Both the position numbers and the translations under genes were made by a program. The notes under the pieces are model-generated. The model was not told where the DNA came from, did not search any database, and worked only from the letters and a program-made list of their open reading frames with translations. A stretch of 37,130 bases of DNA from Nemertoderma westbladi (taxonomy: Eukaryota; Xenacoelomorpha; Nemertodermatida; Nemertodermatidae), in assembly GCA_032718475.1 (NCBI GenBank), contig JAUCBJ010005106.1:1-37130 (forward strand), written 5' to 3'. Position 1 is the stretch's first letter. Each line of letters starts with the position of its first letter. Shown piece by piece: positions 36,536-37,130 of the stretch.

Positions 36536-37130
36536 TTATATAGTATTATCTAGTATAAGTGCGTTACTTGTGCCTTTACCTATTTTTGCTTTCACATTAG
36601 CAATGAATCTTAACACCCATCCCAATATACGAAGTGGTTGAAGTTTTGAACTATATTTCGTATAATCAATAACATTAGATATAGAACAGTTTTGTTGAGA
36701 AATGACAGTTGTGGTTTGTGTGACTATTAATGGGGCGTGTTTTACTTCTTTCAAACACTCATTGGAAATTTCAGTGGTAATGGGACACTCTGGCCAGCTT
36801 TCCTCTCCACCAGAAAGAAGAAATTTCGGACCATGGAACCACAATTCCGAATTAATCAGTTTTTTTGTGCTGATTCCTCTTGTAGGAATATCAGCCGGAT
36901 TATCATGACCTGGGCAATAGCGCCATCTAGCGTTCATTTTTTCTGTCAACACGTTTATACTTTGGACTCTATTCTGTACAAACTGTTTATTTTGTTTATT
37001 GCCATATAGCCAATACAGTACGTCGTGAGCATCAGTCCAAAGATAGACTGTGGAATCCTGTAACTGAAGCTCACTCATGACATCATATGCTAAATATGAA
37101 AGTATATACGTTCCAAGCAGTTCCAGCTTG
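36536..37130 (-). pseudogene. BEL/Pao retrotransposon pol: RNase H and connection region, partial
   Basis: The frame is open from the window edge (KLELLGTYILSYLAYDVMSE) to a TAA at 36536. STVYLWTDAHDVLYWL and FVQNRVQSINVLTE, then ARWRYCPGHDNPADIPTRGI, are the RNase H-region blocks of BEL/Pao polyproteins (W.DS..VL.W..., F..NRV..I, ...NPAD..TRG). WFHGPKFL and LGWVLRFIANVK belong to the connecting segment before integrase. The frame then stops, so integrase is absent here. The 5' part (protease, reverse transcriptase) would lie beyond 37130. Family assignment is firm; the stop makes it defective. Confidence 0.85.

Overview
The window looks like repeat-rich genomic DNA from a metazoan, most likely a marine or aquatic invertebrate. 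The evidence is AT-rich DNA, spliced exons with canonical GT/AG sites, several LINE and BEL/Pao-type elements, TTAA-targeted DNA transposons, a Ly6/uPAR-like secreted protein and many degenerate tandem repeats. There are no operons, ribosome binding sites, rRNA or tRNA genes that I can see. The phylum cannot be fixed from this sequence. Most coding sequence here is dead mobile-element sequence. Three or four pieces look like genuine or once-genuine cellular genes.

Region 1 (1-8.9 kb): a dispersed repeat, a piggyBac-like terminus, a possible two-exon minus-strand gene remnant (338-842), a candidate plus-strand spliced exon set (2099-2729), a complete 1.37-kb piggyBac-like non-autonomous element with TTAA duplications (3646-5019), an intact minus-strand ORF for a GPI-anchored or membrane LU-domain-like protein (5214-5873), an internal LINE fragment (6780-7748), and a cluster of six identical 12-mers (8138-8618).

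Region 2 (9.0-22 kb): a plus-strand two-ORF LINE ('LINE-2', 9000 to about 14.7 kb) is interrupted by two insertions of a second family ('LINE-1', RTE-like). One is a 5'-end-only fragment (10888-11363); the other is a 3' fragment (12172-13494). Both have clear target-site duplications. Next come a composite repeat holding an unusual GC-rich repeat block (15333-16214), a mosaic of repeats also found in region 1, and a full-length but inactivated LINE-1 copy (18193-21942) with an 11-bp duplication.

Region 3 (22-30 kb): a minus-strand zinc-knuckle gene of unknown family (22034 to about 24630), frameshifted and split by a TTAA-duplicating element with palindromic G/C ends. It is followed by a 3.2-kb tandem duplication of LTR-retroelement remnants (protease-like and coiled-coil gag-like pieces) with different middles in the two copies.

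Region 4 (30-37.1 kb): a 33-bp minisatellite, a GTCT-rich tandem array, a two-exon minus-strand gene (33124 to about 34308) whose last exon is interrupted by a LINE-1 fragment, an 87-nt near-perfect hairpin, the last exon of a gene with a W..E..AV / VKDFIRN C-terminal module (35350-35609), and BEL/Pao gag and pol remnants running off the right edge.

The best leads are the GC-rich structured repeat block, the 5'-end-only LINE insertion, the unknown zinc-knuckle gene split by a TTAA element, and the hairpin at 34.6 kb.
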